Source: an uncultured bacterium (lineage in GTDB: Bacteria > Bacteroidota > Bacteroidia > Bacteroidales > Bacteroidaceae). Taken from it: a stretch of 64,000 nt of DNA. The notes beneath the pieces were generated by a model that worked only from the letters and a program-made list of their open reading frames with translations, made no database searches and had not been told where the DNA came from. The position numbers and the translations under genes were made by a program. Numbering within the stretch: the first letter of the stretch is position 1; the number at the start of each line of letters is the position of its first letter. The stretch is taken from assembly GCA_905214795.1 (NCBI GenBank), contig CAJMNM010000004.1, forward strand, positions 1 to 64,000, given 5' to 3'. This document shows positions 7,841 to 17,893 of the stretch, piece by piece.

Positions 7841-9190
7841 ATGATTATAGGTTTAATTATCATTGTTTTATGCTTTGCGTGCTACTTAAATCCTAAATAT
7901 AGGCACTATTCATTAGTTTTATACATCGGATTCTTAAATGGTGATATAGGAGGTTACAACATTCTAACAAACCAAATAATTGGAATAAAAAATATTGATT
8001 TAGGAATATTATTTACTTTTATTACCATTCTATATGGTATTTCAAAACCAATAAAATTATGTTCTAAGATTCCATTAACTTTACTCCTATTAATAAAATG
8101 TTTTATATTTTTCATTATCTGCTCAATATTTTTTTCATATCTACATTATAACTTTCCTTTTTTTACAGTTTTAAGAGGAGCCCGATCATATTTTTTAATT
8201 TTATCATTATTTGTTATCAACTGTTTTACATACAAAGAACTCCACAATGCCCTTCGCATAATCTTAAACATTACAATATTAACAGCCATATTATATATAT
8301 TACAAGTTATAATAGGAAAACCTATAATGCCGTATCCTTGGGAGTATATGAAAGATACAACAACAGGCCTAATTAGACTTTATAATATGCCCGTATTCCT
8401 GACATTCTTCACACTTTTAAGTTTTACTAAAAATAATATAATTCAAAAACATCAACTAACATACAGGATTATTTTAATTCTAACAGTCATATGTACATTG
8501 GGAAGGACTATGATTATCACAACATTGTTAGGCATACTTATGATAAGCTTAATAAATAAAGGAATGGGGTATTTATTAAAAATCATTCTATCAATTCTAA
8601 TTTTATCATATCCCTTATACGATATATTAAATAATAGATTTATAGATTCAGGTACATCTACGGATATTCAACGAGTACAAAATGGAGACTATTTGGATTA
8701 TCATGGAGGTGAAGGCACCTTTATTTATAGAATAGCCTGGCTTTATGAAAGATGGGATTATCTACAAGACCGCCCAACATCAGAAAAAATCTTTGGATTA
8801 GGATTAATTGGTGAGGGAGAACCTGAAATTTACAAAATGTATAATTTCCAAGTAGGACTAAAAAATGATAAGGGAGAAGTTGCCCAATTATCTACTCCAG
8901 ACATTGCATATGGAGACATGCTAACTCATCTCGGCATTTTAGGAAGTTTATTAAACCTGAGCATTATTATATATTTGATATATTATTTTTATAAGAACCG
9001 TAATACTCACGTCCTTGCTTCTTTATCATTCTGCTTACTGATAGTTACACTTATAAATTCGATGTCAGCTTCTACTATCGCAGTTCCTAAAAATATATCT
9101 ATTTATTTTTTAACATTGATATACATCGTAAAATACAAAGATCTTAAGACCAATGAATCCAAAAGTATCAATTGTAACAGTAACATATAA
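7841..9190 (+). CDS. wzy: Polysaccharide polymerase (Wzy/O-antigen ligase-like)
   Basis: 449-aa, strongly hydrophobic protein with about 10-12 membrane segments and one large soluble loop (~residues 265-350, containing GEGTFIYRIAWLYERW and IFGLGLIGEGE). This is the layout of Wzy polymerases, which join undecaprenyl-linked repeats in the periplasm. Such proteins are barely conserved in sequence, so the call rests on topology and on its place in a Wzx/Wzy locus. The last 38 bases overlap the next gene. Confidence 0.75.
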   Translation: MIIGLIIIVLCFACYLNPKYRHYSLVLYIGFLNGDIGGYNILTNQIIGIKNIDLGILFTFITILYGISKPIKLCSKIPLTLLLLIKCFIFFIICSIFFSYLHYNFPFFTVLRGARSYFLILSLFVINCFTYKELHNALRIILNITILTAILYILQVIIGKPIMPYPWEYMKDTTTGLIRLYNMPVFLTFFTLLSFTKNNIIQKHQLTYRIILILTVICTLGRTMIITTLLGILMISLINKGMGYLLKIILSILILSYPLYDILNNRFIDSGTSTDIQRVQNGDYLDYHGGEGTFIYRIAWLYERWDYLQDRPTSEKIFGLGLIGEGEPEIYKMYNFQVGLKNDKGEVAQLSTPDIAYGDMLTHLGILGSLLNLSIIIYLIYYFYKNRNTHVLASLSFCLLIVTLINSMSASTIAVPKNISIYFLTLIYIVKYKDLKTNESKSINCNSNI

Positions 9191-9902
9191 TTGTGAAAAC
9201 GAAATAGAAAATACTATAAAAAGTATCATATCACAAACTTATAGTAATATAGAATATATAATAATTGATGGCGCCAGCAAAGATAGAACCTTATCTATCA
9301 TCAATAAATACAAGCAACATATAACTATTTGCATCTCAGAACCAGATAAAGGAATATTTGACGCAATGAACAAAGCTATTAATATGGCCACTGGAAAATG
9401 GATATTGTTTATGAATGCAGGAGATTCATTCATAAATAACGACATTGTTAAAAATATTTTTAATAATTTCAATTACGATGAAAATATTGGAGTTATATTT
9501 GGAGATGCATTTTTCGTAAAGAGGGGAGAAAAAAAGTTATACAAGTCAAGACCTTTTTATTCAGAAAAGATTAAGTATAAAGAAATGGGAATTTGCCATC
9601 AATCAATATTTTGCCGAACAGATCTTGCTAAACTAATAAAATTCGATATTAAGTATAAATACGCGGCAGATTATAACATGATAATGCAAATTTATAAAAA
9701 AGGGTACGCATTTTACAACTTGAATTACCCCATTGCAATTTATGATTTAACTGGACTTTCTACCAATAATTGCATATCTCAATTTAAAGAGGTTGCTGCT
9801 ATATGTGAAGTTCCTCAAAAATCATTTCTATATATTTCAAAGTACGCCAATGCAATTAAAAAGAAATTAAAAGGATTAATTAAAAGGATATTAAACAAAT
9901 GA
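9153..9902 (+). CDS. Family 2 glycosyltransferase
   Basis: 249-aa GT-A fold enzyme. The N-terminus PKVSIVTVTYNCENEIENT and the IEYIIIDGASKDRT motif define GT2; the DxD position reads NAGDSF, common in WcaA/WcaE-like members. It transfers one sugar of the capsule repeat unit from a nucleotide sugar at the cytoplasmic membrane face. The ATG lies inside the 3' end of wzy and the stop overlaps the next gene (ATGA), so translation is coupled on both sides. Confidence 0.85.
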   Translation: MNPKVSIVTVTYNCENEIENTIKSIISQTYSNIEYIIIDGASKDRTLSIINKYKQHITICISEPDKGIFDAMNKAINMATGKWILFMNAGDSFINNDIVKNIFNNFNYDENIGVIFGDAFFVKRGEKKLYKSRPFYSEKIKYKEMGICHQSIFCRTDLAKLIKFDIKYKYAADYNMIMQIYKKGYAFYNLNYPIAIYDLTGLSTNNCISQFKEVAAICEVPQKSFLYISKYANAIKKKLKGLIKRILNK

Positions 9903-10591
9903 TTCCCAAGATTATACATTATTGCTGGTTCGGGAAAGGTGAAAAGCCTGAAAGTGTTTTAAATTGTATAGAAACATGGAAAACAAACCTTCCCGATTAT
10001 CAAATTAAGGAATGGAATGAATCTAATTTTGATGTAACAAATCTTCAATATACGTTAGAAGCTTATAATGCAAAAAAATATGCATTTGTTAGTGATGTTT
10101 GCAGACTATATTGTCTTATTAAAGAAGGAGGAATATATTTAGACACAGATGTACAAGTCTTAAAATCATTCGATAACTTCTTATTAAACGAATCATTTAT
10201 AGGACTTGAAACTAAAAAACAAATAGGCACAGCTGTTATTGGCGCCCAAAAGGATATAAAATGGCTTATTGATTTTTATAATATATATACAACCATACAC
10301 TTCACAAACAAGAACTCAAAATTTGATATCACACCAAACACAACGAGAATCACTAGATTCTTAAACGAATATCCAGGAATAAGTCCTAAAATTTATCCCG
10401 TAGATTATTTTTGCGCCAAAGATTATAAAACAAAGAAATTATATATCACAAACAATACGATTTGTATACATAACTTTGCAGAAAGTTGGGTTACAGTACC
10501 TCGATATGCTATAATCGAAAAAAAATTTTGGAATCTTCTACATTTGCCAAACCTAAATATCATAAATAAGATTATTTGGAGATTTAAATAA
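9899..10591 (+). CDS. GT32-type capsular glycosyltransferase
   Basis: 230-aa protein starting MIPKIIHYCWFGKGEKP, the typical opening of the Och1/capsular GT32 family. AFVSDVCRLYCLIKEGGIYL leads into the catalytic DxD region LDTDVQ. The donor sugar is unknown. The start overlaps the previous gene by 4 bases. It is followed by the longest gene-free stretch within the operon. Confidence 0.83.
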   Translation: MIPKIIHYCWFGKGEKPESVLNCIETWKTNLPDYQIKEWNESNFDVTNLQYTLEAYNAKKYAFVSDVCRLYCLIKEGGIYLDTDVQVLKSFDNFLLNESFIGLETKKQIGTAVIGAQKDIKWLIDFYNIYTTIHFTNKNSKFDITPNTTRITRFLNEYPGISPKIYPVDYFCAKDYKTKKLYITNNTICIHNFAESWVTVPRYAIIEKKFWNLLHLPNLNIINKIIWRFK

Positions 10592-11179
10592 AAACTAAAT
10601 TTCAAAATAACACATTGCTCAAAAGCATAATAACAACAACCTTTGCTACTATTGTTTAAAACATAAAAAACGTATAGCAACAGTGATTTTGAGAATTATT
10701 CAATTAAATGTACAAGGTATAAGTTTATTTTCTTTTTCAAATATAAAAATAATCAAAATTTAATTTTTCAATTAAGAGAGAACATTCAAAATCTTTGTCA
10801 CACAGAACGTAAGAATAAATACTCACCAGTATTTCCGCAAATCTACCATAAGACAAGTCTATTTAAAACATTAATCTAAAGCACAAAGATCTTTACATAT
10901 CTTACAATCAATCTCCGATACGAATACCATCATTAATAACTATCAACCATATAAACAGAATATTTGCGATCTATTAACTATTTAAAAAATCCTTGCGTGA
11001 GATTGATAATAAACGCAGAGATTATAAAAATCCGACTGCTAATGATTATTAGAATCAAAACTAACAACTAGACTCATTTTGGATTAAATTAAATAGAATA
11101 AATCTCAATTTATCATCTGTCCAAATTGGTAATTACATCATCTATAATACATCAAAAGCTAAAAATTAAGTTGATAAAA
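10592..11179. other. AT-rich gene-free stretch inside the capsule operon
   Basis: 588 bases with no ORF I can support on either strand. In-frame stops are frequent, composition is extremely AT-rich, and no strong terminator hairpin is visible. It may be a decayed gene or a recombination junction between two sets of glycosyltransferase genes. Confidence 0.4.
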
Positions 11180-12235
11180 ATGATTCAAAATGAACGACCA
11201 CTTATCTCTGTTATAATGCCTGTTTATAATGGAGAAAAATATCTCAAACAAGCCATAGATAGTATTCTTAATCAAACTATAAATAATTTTGAATTAATAA
11301 TCATAAATGATGGTAGCACTGATTGTACAGAAGATATCATCATGTCTTATAATGATAAGAGAATAAGGTACATAAAAAATGATTCTAATTTAAAACTTAT
11401 CAAAACTCTTAATAAAGGTATTGGTATTGCAAGAGGTGATTACATTTCAAGAATGGATGCTGATGACATAGCTGTAAGCAATCTATTTCAAAAGCAAATA
11501 GAAGTCTTTAAGAACGACGATACTGTTGATATCGTAAATATTTGCACATACGAACTAATTCAAGATGGAACATTATATCGGCCATTCCCATACAAAAAAT
11601 ATATAGATTCAACAACCTTAAAATATATTGAGCTATTTGAAAACCAGATCACACATCCTGGCATTATGGTGAAAGCAGGTCTCATGAAAAAATATATGTA
11701 TAAAGATGATCATTCAGTAATTAATTTTGAGGATGTTGATTTATGGATTAGAATGCTTTGGGACGGATGTAAATGTGTAACAATACAAGAACATCTATTA
11801 TATTATAGGATAAACCAAACAGGAGTAACAAGAACTGTTGGTAGAAAAAGAAATCTTTTAAGGGTACAATACAATAACAATTTGTTATATAATAAATTTA
11901 ATATAAAAGTACCATCTGATTTATTATACTATCTCTACGGAGATGTAAATAACAATTACTGCAAGCCATTTAAAATTGACAACATAATAAGAATATTTTC
12001 CAGCCAAGCTATAGAAAATAAAATAGCTCACAAAAAATTTATGGATTGGTATCATTTACGAATGAGCATCGCCTCTCTACAAATTATAAAAAGAGCAACA
12101 ATCCGAAACAAAATAATAGCTGCTATATATCTCATTACCCATCTTTCAAATTCATTTAATTGGGTTTTTATAAAATATACCAAAGATAAATTTATTAATA
12201 AATGGATTGCGTATGAAAATAGTGATGCTAGGTAA
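11180..12235 (+). CDS. Family 2 glycosyltransferase
   Basis: 351-aa GT2 enzyme. PLISVIMPVYNGEKYLKQAI and FELIIINDGSTD form the nucleotide-binding half, and SRMDADDIA is the DxD. Its C-terminal ~110 residues are lysine/arginine-rich and helical, as in many capsule GT2s. The start is placed at ATG 11180 because the family begins just before the PxISVIMPVYN strand; an upstream in-frame TTG at 11126 would add 18 atypical residues. The gene overlaps the following one by 23 bases. Confidence 0.83.
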   Translation: MIQNERPLISVIMPVYNGEKYLKQAIDSILNQTINNFELIIINDGSTDCTEDIIMSYNDKRIRYIKNDSNLKLIKTLNKGIGIARGDYISRMDADDIAVSNLFQKQIEVFKNDDTVDIVNICTYELIQDGTLYRPFPYKKYIDSTTLKYIELFENQITHPGIMVKAGLMKKYMYKDDHSVINFEDVDLWIRMLWDGCKCVTIQEHLLYYRINQTGVTRTVGRKRNLLRVQYNNNLLYNKFNIKVPSDLLYYLYGDVNNNYCKPFKIDNIIRIFSSQAIENKIAHKKFMDWYHLRMSIASLQIIKRATIRNKIIAAIYLITHLSNSFNWVFIKYTKDKFINKWIAYENSDAR

Positions 12236-13391
12236 TTATGCCCTGTATTTTATTCCACGTTTAATAGCTTTTTCTGAGGAACTAAAATCGGAAAGTAGTG
12301 AATTGTGGATACTATTGGCCAGTAAAGAGAATTTGCTATATGGAAAGATTCCACAAACTGATATGTCCTCCCTAAATGTCGTACATGTATTTGATGCGCC
12401 AGATAATCTTAATTACCAAGAAAAGGTATTTTATATGTTAGATAAATTAAATCCAGATGTATTAATAACAGGATTTATAGCTTTTCCTTATGGCGTCATA
12501 GGTCTAAAATGGGCAAAATCCAGGCACAAAGGTATTGTAGAATATGACGATCAACGTCTTAATACTTTTCCACGAAATAAAATAACCACATGGATAAAAT
12601 CCAGAATCATAAGGAATGTTGATGCTTTTTTATGCCCTGCACCTGCATGGGATGAGACTTTATTATCATGGGGATTTCATAAAGAAGAAATCTTTTATGG
12701 ATTAGATACATCTGATAATGAATTCTGGAGTAAAAGGGTCGAAAACACAGATTTCATAGACTTACCATCCACCTACTTTATGACAGTGGGAAGACAGACT
12801 AAAATGAAAAATCTCCCATTCTTTCTTAAGGCATATAAAACATATCTTAAACAAGGTGGAAAAATACCTTTAGTTATGGTAGGAAATGGGCCTGAGCATG
12901 AAAAACTTATAGAAATTGCGAACAACGATAGCCACATAACATTTATTGACTTTCAACCCCGAGAAAATATCAGACAATTATTCGTAAGAATGAAAGCCTT
13001 GGTCTTACCAAGTACAAAAGTAGAAACCTGGGGAATGGTTGTAAATGAATGTATGGCTAGCGGTCATATAGTAGCCATTAGTAAAGAATGCGGAAGCGCA
13101 ACGACATTGGTTAAGCATAACATAAATGGATTTCATTTTTCTCCTGATAATGAAGAAGAGATTGTTGAGGCATTATTTAAAATACAAAATCTATCTGATG
13201 AAAAATATCAAAATATGAAATCCGCCTCCTTAAATATTATCAAAGATTGGGGAGTTGACCGTTTTGTGGCTGGCGCAATGGGAGCCTGCCAATACGCTTA
13301 TGCACATCATAAACCACTTAAGAATCCAATAGATAGATTATTGATTCATTTATGGAAAGGAAGATATAACATAGCAGAAGCAACACAATGA
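12213..13391 (+). CDS. Family 4 glycosyltransferase (GT-B)
   Basis: 392-aa GT-B enzyme. The N-terminal MKIVMLGNYALYFIPRL is a Rossmann start. The C-terminal half has TVGRQTKMKNLPFFLKAY, VMVGNGPEHEKL, and the donor-binding region VETWGMVVNECMASG, whose two Glu residues correspond to the EX7E motif. It is a retaining transferase acting on the capsule precursor. ATG 12213 is preferred over an in-frame TTG two codons upstream. The stop overlaps the next start (ATGA). Confidence 0.84.
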   Translation: MKIVMLGNYALYFIPRLIAFSEELKSESSELWILLASKENLLYGKIPQTDMSSLNVVHVFDAPDNLNYQEKVFYMLDKLNPDVLITGFIAFPYGVIGLKWAKSRHKGIVEYDDQRLNTFPRNKITTWIKSRIIRNVDAFLCPAPAWDETLLSWGFHKEEIFYGLDTSDNEFWSKRVENTDFIDLPSTYFMTVGRQTKMKNLPFFLKAYKTYLKQGGKIPLVMVGNGPEHEKLIEIANNDSHITFIDFQPRENIRQLFVRMKALVLPSTKVETWGMVVNECMASGHIVAISKECGSATTLVKHNINGFHFSPDNEEEIVEALFKIQNLSDEKYQNMKSASLNIIKDWGVDRFVAGAMGACQYAYAHHKPLKNPIDRLLIHLWKGRYNIAEATQ

Positions 13392-14608
13392 TAGAATTAG
13401 CTAATACAACAAATTGTACTGGTTGCTGTGCATGCCTTAATGCATGTCCGAAATCAGCAATCTCTATGAGAGAAGATACAGAAGGATTTTTGCAACCCAA
13501 TATAAATCACAATAAGTGTATTGAATGTGGACTTTGTCAACGTGTATGTCCGGTATTAAATCCTACTCAAAACAAGAATTTAGACCAAAAAGTCTATGCG
13601 TTCATTAATTACACAGACCGTACCGTAAGTTCAAGTGGAGGGGCATTCTCTTTTTTCGCACGTAAAATACTAAGTGAAGGGGGAGTCGTATATGGAGCCA
13701 CTATGGATGAGAACTTGAATGTATATCATATTGGTATTGAAGATATCCATGATCTGTATAAACTCAGGGGGTCAAAATATGTACAAAGTAAAATAGGCAT
13801 GTCATATAAAAACGCTAGAAGTGCGTTATTAGCTGGGCGCAAGGTTCTATTCTGTGGTACTCCCTGCCAAATAGCAGGGCTATACAGATTCCTTGGGAAA
13901 CGTTGGGAAAACACACTTTTAACTCTGGATCTCGTTTGTCATGGTGTACCCAATCAAAAGATTTTCAAGACTTATCTGGAAAAACTGGCAAAAACAAAGA
14001 AGTTTTCACAAGAAAAAAACGGAAAAATCATTGATTTTAGATTCCGTAACCTTAATAATTGGGATTATAGGCCTGCTATAAAATGTACAAATACTAAAAA
14101 GTGGCAAATTTTATCTCAAGAATATAATCTTTATATGACGGCATTCTTCAAAGGTACTTTTTATAGAGAAAGTTGCTTCAAATGTCAATTTGCCAACACT
14201 GAACGAACTGGGACTTTCACTATAGCTGATTTTTGGGGTGTAGGTACGACAGGAAAGAAATTCCGAAAAAATGTTTCTGAAGGAGTTTCTATGATAATTG
14301 ACAATTTTGGGAAAATGAGTCAATACATAACCCCTTCTGATCATATTTATATTGAGGAAAGACCAATAAATGAGGCTAAACTTAAAAATGAAAACCTAAA
14401 CCATCCTATTAAAAGGCCAACAGAACGAGACACCGCCATTAATGATTTGTTATCCGAAACATCGTTACGTGAATTTGCAAAGCAATACAATATGTTAGAT
14501 TCATTTCCAAAACATCTAATTAAAACAATTTTCAAGAATCTAATATACAGCTTAGGATTATATAATGTGTATAAAACCATCAGTTATAAATTAGGCAGGA
14601 CATCATGA
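13388..14608 (+). CDS. FrhB-like coenzyme F420 hydrogenase/dehydrogenase beta-subunit family, 4Fe-4S protein
   Basis: 406-aa protein with two N-terminal 4Fe-4S cluster motifs, CTGCCACLNACP and CIECGLCQRVCP. An FrhB-type domain follows: SSSGGAFSFFARKIL, VLFCGTPCQIAGL, LDLVCHGVP, and FRESC-like ESCFKCQFANTERTGTFTIAD. These proteins recur in polysaccharide loci directly beside pyruvyl transferases, as here (4-base overlap with 14605-15783). An electron-transfer or reductive sugar-modification role is inferred; the substrate is unknown. Confidence 0.85.
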   Translation: MIELANTTNCTGCCACLNACPKSAISMREDTEGFLQPNINHNKCIECGLCQRVCPVLNPTQNKNLDQKVYAFINYTDRTVSSSGGAFSFFARKILSEGGVVYGATMDENLNVYHIGIEDIHDLYKLRGSKYVQSKIGMSYKNARSALLAGRKVLFCGTPCQIAGLYRFLGKRWENTLLTLDLVCHGVPNQKIFKTYLEKLAKTKKFSQEKNGKIIDFRFRNLNNWDYRPAIKCTNTKKWQILSQEYNLYMTAFFKGTFYRESCFKCQFANTERTGTFTIADFWGVGTTGKKFRKNVSEGVSMIIDNFGKMSQYITPSDHIYIEERPINEAKLKNENLNHPIKRPTERDTAINDLLSETSLREFAKQYNMLDSFPKHLIKTIFKNLIYSLGLYNVYKTISYKLGRTS

Positions 14609-15783
14609 AGATAGGAATAATTACATTTGTAAAGTGCGACAACTATGGTGCTGAACTACAGGCATACGCTCTGCAAAAGAAACTGAACCTATTAGGTTAT
14701 GACGCTGAAGTGATAGATTTGGAAAAAGAGAAAGGAGTTATCGAAAGTTCGTTCAGCTCGTACAAGAATGCCATACTTAACAGATACAAACAATATGGTC
14801 TGATAAAAGGTTCACTTAAAATAATTGAACTTATAAAAGACAAATATAACGCAAGGAAAGCTTTTGCGGCAAATAGTGACAAAGTTAAAGAACGCCATAA
14901 AATCTTTGAAGATTTTTTCAATAAATACATAAAACATTCTACTAAGTTTTACACTTTGGAAGAAATGCGTAATATACAAAGTTTGCCATATAATACACTG
15001 ATAGCTGGCAGTGATCAAATTTGGAACTACATGCAAACAAGATACCTGGATGTATTTTTTCTTATGATGGCTAATCGATGGAAAACAAAAAAGATTTCGT
15101 ACGCAGCAAGTTTTAGTGTAAACAGCATACCACAAAGCAAAAGAGCAATGTACAAACAATATCTGGAAAATATGGATGCCATTTCTGTCCGTGAAACCAT
15201 AGGAATAGATATTGTTAAAAGTTGCTCTGACTGTAGGGCTATAACCGTTTTAGACCCGACTTTACTTCTCAACAGAAATGAATGGATTGAATATATAGGG
15301 AAAAAAGATTATTTGCCCGAAAATAAAAAATATGTTGTTATTTACACGCTTTCCGGTTCACATTACATATATACTTTAGCTAAAAAAATCGCAAAAAAAT
15401 TGGACGCTGAAGTTATCAATATCAAATTAAGTTTTTCTAAAATCAAAGGAGATGATGGCATTACTCATATTTGTAACGCAGGACCACGTGAATTCATCTC
15501 CATCTTCAGTCAAGCCGTTTATGTTATTACAGACAGTTTCCACGGGACAGCTTTTTCTATCAATTTTAATATTCCATTCACCACTTTATTAAATCCCGCA
15601 AGCAACATTAACAGCAGAGCTTTATCTATTCTTAAATTAACAGGAACAGAATCCAGGCTTATATATGACTATGGAGAAAATAAAGAACCTGATACTTTAA
15701 ATATAGACTTTGCTCCAATCAATAAAATCATCGAAGCAAACAGGGAAAAAAGTCTAAATTTCATAAAGGAGAATCTTGCCTAA
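14605..15783 (+). CDS. Polysaccharide pyruvyl transferase family protein
   Basis: 392-aa member of the CsaB/WcaK-like family. It opens MKIGIITFVKCDNYGAELQ, has LIAGSDQIWN, the central KISYAASFSVN, VLDPTLLL, and the C-terminal VITDSFHGTAFSINFN, all family hallmarks. It would transfer pyruvate from phosphoenolpyruvate to a capsule sugar as a ketal, giving an acidic polysaccharide. It is translationally coupled to the FrhB-like gene. The next gene follows after 30 bases. Confidence 0.86.
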   Translation: MKIGIITFVKCDNYGAELQAYALQKKLNLLGYDAEVIDLEKEKGVIESSFSSYKNAILNRYKQYGLIKGSLKIIELIKDKYNARKAFAANSDKVKERHKIFEDFFNKYIKHSTKFYTLEEMRNIQSLPYNTLIAGSDQIWNYMQTRYLDVFFLMMANRWKTKKISYAASFSVNSIPQSKRAMYKQYLENMDAISVRETIGIDIVKSCSDCRAITVLDPTLLLNRNEWIEYIGKKDYLPENKKYVVIYTLSGSHYIYTLAKKIAKKLDAEVINIKLSFSKIKGDDGITHICNAGPREFISIFSQAVYVITDSFHGTAFSINFNIPFTTLLNPASNINSRALSILKLTGTESRLIYDYGENKEPDTLNIDFAPINKIIEANREKSLNFIKENLA

Positions 15784-15813
15784 AAGAAAAATACACAACA
15801 ACATTCATGTGAT

Positions 15814-16989
15814 ATGAACATTCTTTTTTTAATGAAGTATTTTGAAATTGGAGGTCAAGAGGTTGTCACCGCGACTTTAGCAAAAAGCTTCAATGATAAC
15901 AAAAACCACATAGTCATCGCATGCTTCAACAAACCTAATAGGCGAATGGTTGAAAGAACCGATAAGGATATCCAGATTTATGAATTACACGATTTTCAAT
16001 ATTCAAAAGAAAATGTTTATCGCTTAAGAGATATTCTTATCTCCGAAAAAATCAATGTTGTAATTAATCAGTGGGGATTACCATACATAGGGGCTAAAGT
16101 TTTATACGAAGCAAAAAAAGGATTGAACATAAAGACAATAGCCATCTATCACAATGACCCCGGAACAAACGCACGAATAAAAGAGGTCGAACTGGAAATT
16201 GAACATACAAACAATCTATTCAAAAAGGCTCTACTCTCAATAAAGAAAAAACTTTTTAAATATATCACAAGCAGAAGTATGCGCTATGTATATAATCATA
16301 GCGACATTTATCAGGTACTTTCTCCCGGTTTTATAGAGCGTTTCAAAACATTTACCAGTATAACGCATCCAAAGAAACTTATGGTACAGACCAACCCTGT
16401 AACCATTGACACCAAGGACTTTATATTTAATCCGTCTAAAAAAGAAAAAGAGATTTTATATGTAGGTCGTATTGATTATAATCAGAAACGGGTCTACCGA
16501 GTCATTGATGTCTGGGCTTTGTTAGAAAAGAAGTTTCCGGACTGGCGTCTTACAATTGTCGGTGATGGCATAGAACGAGAAAACATTGAACGCAAAGCAA
16601 ATGAACTTGGATTAAAACATGTTTCATTTGAAGGTTTCCAAACTCCCGAACCATACTATCAACGTGCTAAGATATTATTATTAACTTCTGAATATGAAGG
16701 ATTCCCTCTTGTTTTAGCAGAATGTATGAGTTTCGGAGTCGTACCTGCTGTGTATGGAAGTTATTCTGCTGTATACGATATTATTGACAATGGTGTAAAC
16801 GGAATCATCTTTCCATATCGCAAAAACGGTTTCTCTGCTGAACAAGCCGCTAAAGAAATGGAACTGATTATGACAGATGAAGCCATTTATAAGAATATGG
16901 CTGAAAAGGCCATAGAAACCAGTAAAAAGTATTCCGCAGATGAAATCTATAAATCTTGGGAACAGACTTTTAATCAATTATGCAAATAA
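15814..16989 (+). CDS. Family 4 glycosyltransferase (GT-B)
   Basis: 391-aa GT4 enzyme. N-terminal MKYFEIGGQEVVTATLAKSF is the acceptor-side Rossmann domain. EILYVGRIDYNQKRVYRVID, LTIVGDGIERENIE, and TSEYEGFPLVLAECMSFG with the EX7E pair form the donor side. It adds one sugar to the capsule precursor. The gene is AT-rich but less extreme than those at 5-12 kb, grading toward the more balanced wecG-like gene. Confidence 0.86.
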   Translation: MNILFLMKYFEIGGQEVVTATLAKSFNDNKNHIVIACFNKPNRRMVERTDKDIQIYELHDFQYSKENVYRLRDILISEKINVVINQWGLPYIGAKVLYEAKKGLNIKTIAIYHNDPGTNARIKEVELEIEHTNNLFKKALLSIKKKLFKYITSRSMRYVYNHSDIYQVLSPGFIERFKTFTSITHPKKLMVQTNPVTIDTKDFIFNPSKKEKEILYVGRIDYNQKRVYRVIDVWALLEKKFPDWRLTIVGDGIERENIERKANELGLKHVSFEGFQTPEPYYQRAKILLLTSEYEGFPLVLAECMSFGVVPAVYGSYSAVYDIIDNGVNGIIFPYRKNGFSAEQAAKEMELIMTDEAIYKNMAEKAIETSKKYSADEIYKSWEQTFNQLCK

Positions 16990-17018
16990 AAATATATCAT
17001 TAAAATCAATAAAAAGAA

Positions 17019-17774
17019 ATGAAACATATTATTCGTTTCCTTAATATTGACATACAATCCATTACACGTGATGAACTTCTAAAGAACCTCACCAAAGGTG
17101 TTCTCATCACGCCCAACGTAGACCATCTGGTCAAGCTTCAGAAAGACGAGGATTTCTACAGGGTCTATCAACAGGCAGAATGGGTGGTATGCGACAGCAA
17201 GATACTGTATCTGATGTCCAAACTATTGAAAGAACCGTTGCCGGAGGCTATTCCGGGCAGCAGTTTCTTTACAGCATATTACATGTATCACAAGGATGAC
17301 CCGAACTGCAAGATCTTCCTGCTAGGTGCTGCGGAAGGGATTGCTGAAAAGGCTCGCCAGAATATCAACAAGAAGGTGGGAAGAGAAATTGTAGTGGGTG
17401 CGCACTCCCCTTCTTACGGATTCGAGAAGAATGAAAAAGAATGTGAGGAACTGGTGAGGATTGTCAACGAAAGCGGTGCCAACGTGTTATTGGTGGGTGC
17501 AGGAGCACCGAAGCAAGAAAAATGGATCATGAAATACCGTGAGCAGATGCCTAACGTGGATGTATTCATGGCGTTGGGAGCGACCATTGATTTCGAGGCA
17601 GGAACACTGAAGCGGGCACCGAAGATGTGGCAGAAATGCGGCATGGAATGGCTGTACCGTGCATTGAAAGAGCCTAAGCGTCTGTTCAAACGTTATTTCG
17701 TGGACGACATGCAGTTTTTTTATTATTTCGGCAAGCAATTGCTGGGCACATACAAAAATCCGTTTGAGAAATAA
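17019..17774 (+). CDS. WecG/TagA/CpsF family glycosyltransferase (GT26)
   Basis: 251-aa GT26 enzyme. ITPNVDHLVKLQKDEDFYR and WVVCDSKILYLMSKLL carry the conserved Asp residues, GAGAPKQEKWI is the signature loop, and MALGATIDFEAG plus MEWLYRALKEPKRLFKRY close the fold. Family members transfer N-acetylmannosamine(uronate) or related sugars onto lipid-linked GlcNAc primed by WecA/TagO. This suggests that priming here depends on a polyprenyl-phosphate GlcNAc-1-P transferase encoded elsewhere. Base composition is more balanced than upstream genes. Confidence 0.88.
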   Translation: MKHIIRFLNIDIQSITRDELLKNLTKGVLITPNVDHLVKLQKDEDFYRVYQQAEWVVCDSKILYLMSKLLKEPLPEAIPGSSFFTAYYMYHKDDPNCKIFLLGAAEGIAEKARQNINKKVGREIVVGAHSPSYGFEKNEKECEELVRIVNESGANVLLVGAGAPKQEKWIMKYREQMPNVDVFMALGATIDFEAGTLKRAPKMWQKCGMEWLYRALKEPKRLFKRYFVDDMQFFYYFGKQLLGTYKNPFEK

Positions 17775-17783
17775 GCCGTCTTC

Positions 17784-17873
17784 TTATTTCCTAAACCATT
17801 TTATTATCAGGGCTATCGGCACAAGCACAATAGCAACGAGATAAGATATTATAACTCTTATTATCTTCTTCAT
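17784..17873 (-). CDS. Possible 29-aa single-membrane-span peptide
   Basis: An antisense mini-ORF starts MKKIIRVIISYLVAIVLVP and ends in a basic KWFRK: one hydrophobic helix with positive ends, the pattern of bacterial small membrane proteins. A perfect TAnnTTTG box (TATCTTTG on the minus strand, 17879-17886) sits 5 bases before its ATG, so any transcript would be nearly leaderless. It is real only if transcription is shown; the length is short enough for chance. Confidence 0.35.
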   Translation of the reverse strand: MKKIIRVIISYLVAIVLVPIALIIKWFRK

Positions 17874-17878
17874 TTCTG

Positions 17879-17886
17879 CAAAGATA
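17879..17886 (-). promoter_or_regulatory. Candidate -7 box on the minus strand within the capsule locus
   Basis: The minus strand reads TATCTTTG, a full match to TAnnTTTG, directed against the capsule operon and placed just before the 29-aa ORF. A -33 element is not convincing. It could drive a small protein mRNA or an antisense RNA across the 3' end of the GT26 gene. Confidence 0.35.
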
Positions 17887-17893
17887 ATTATTT

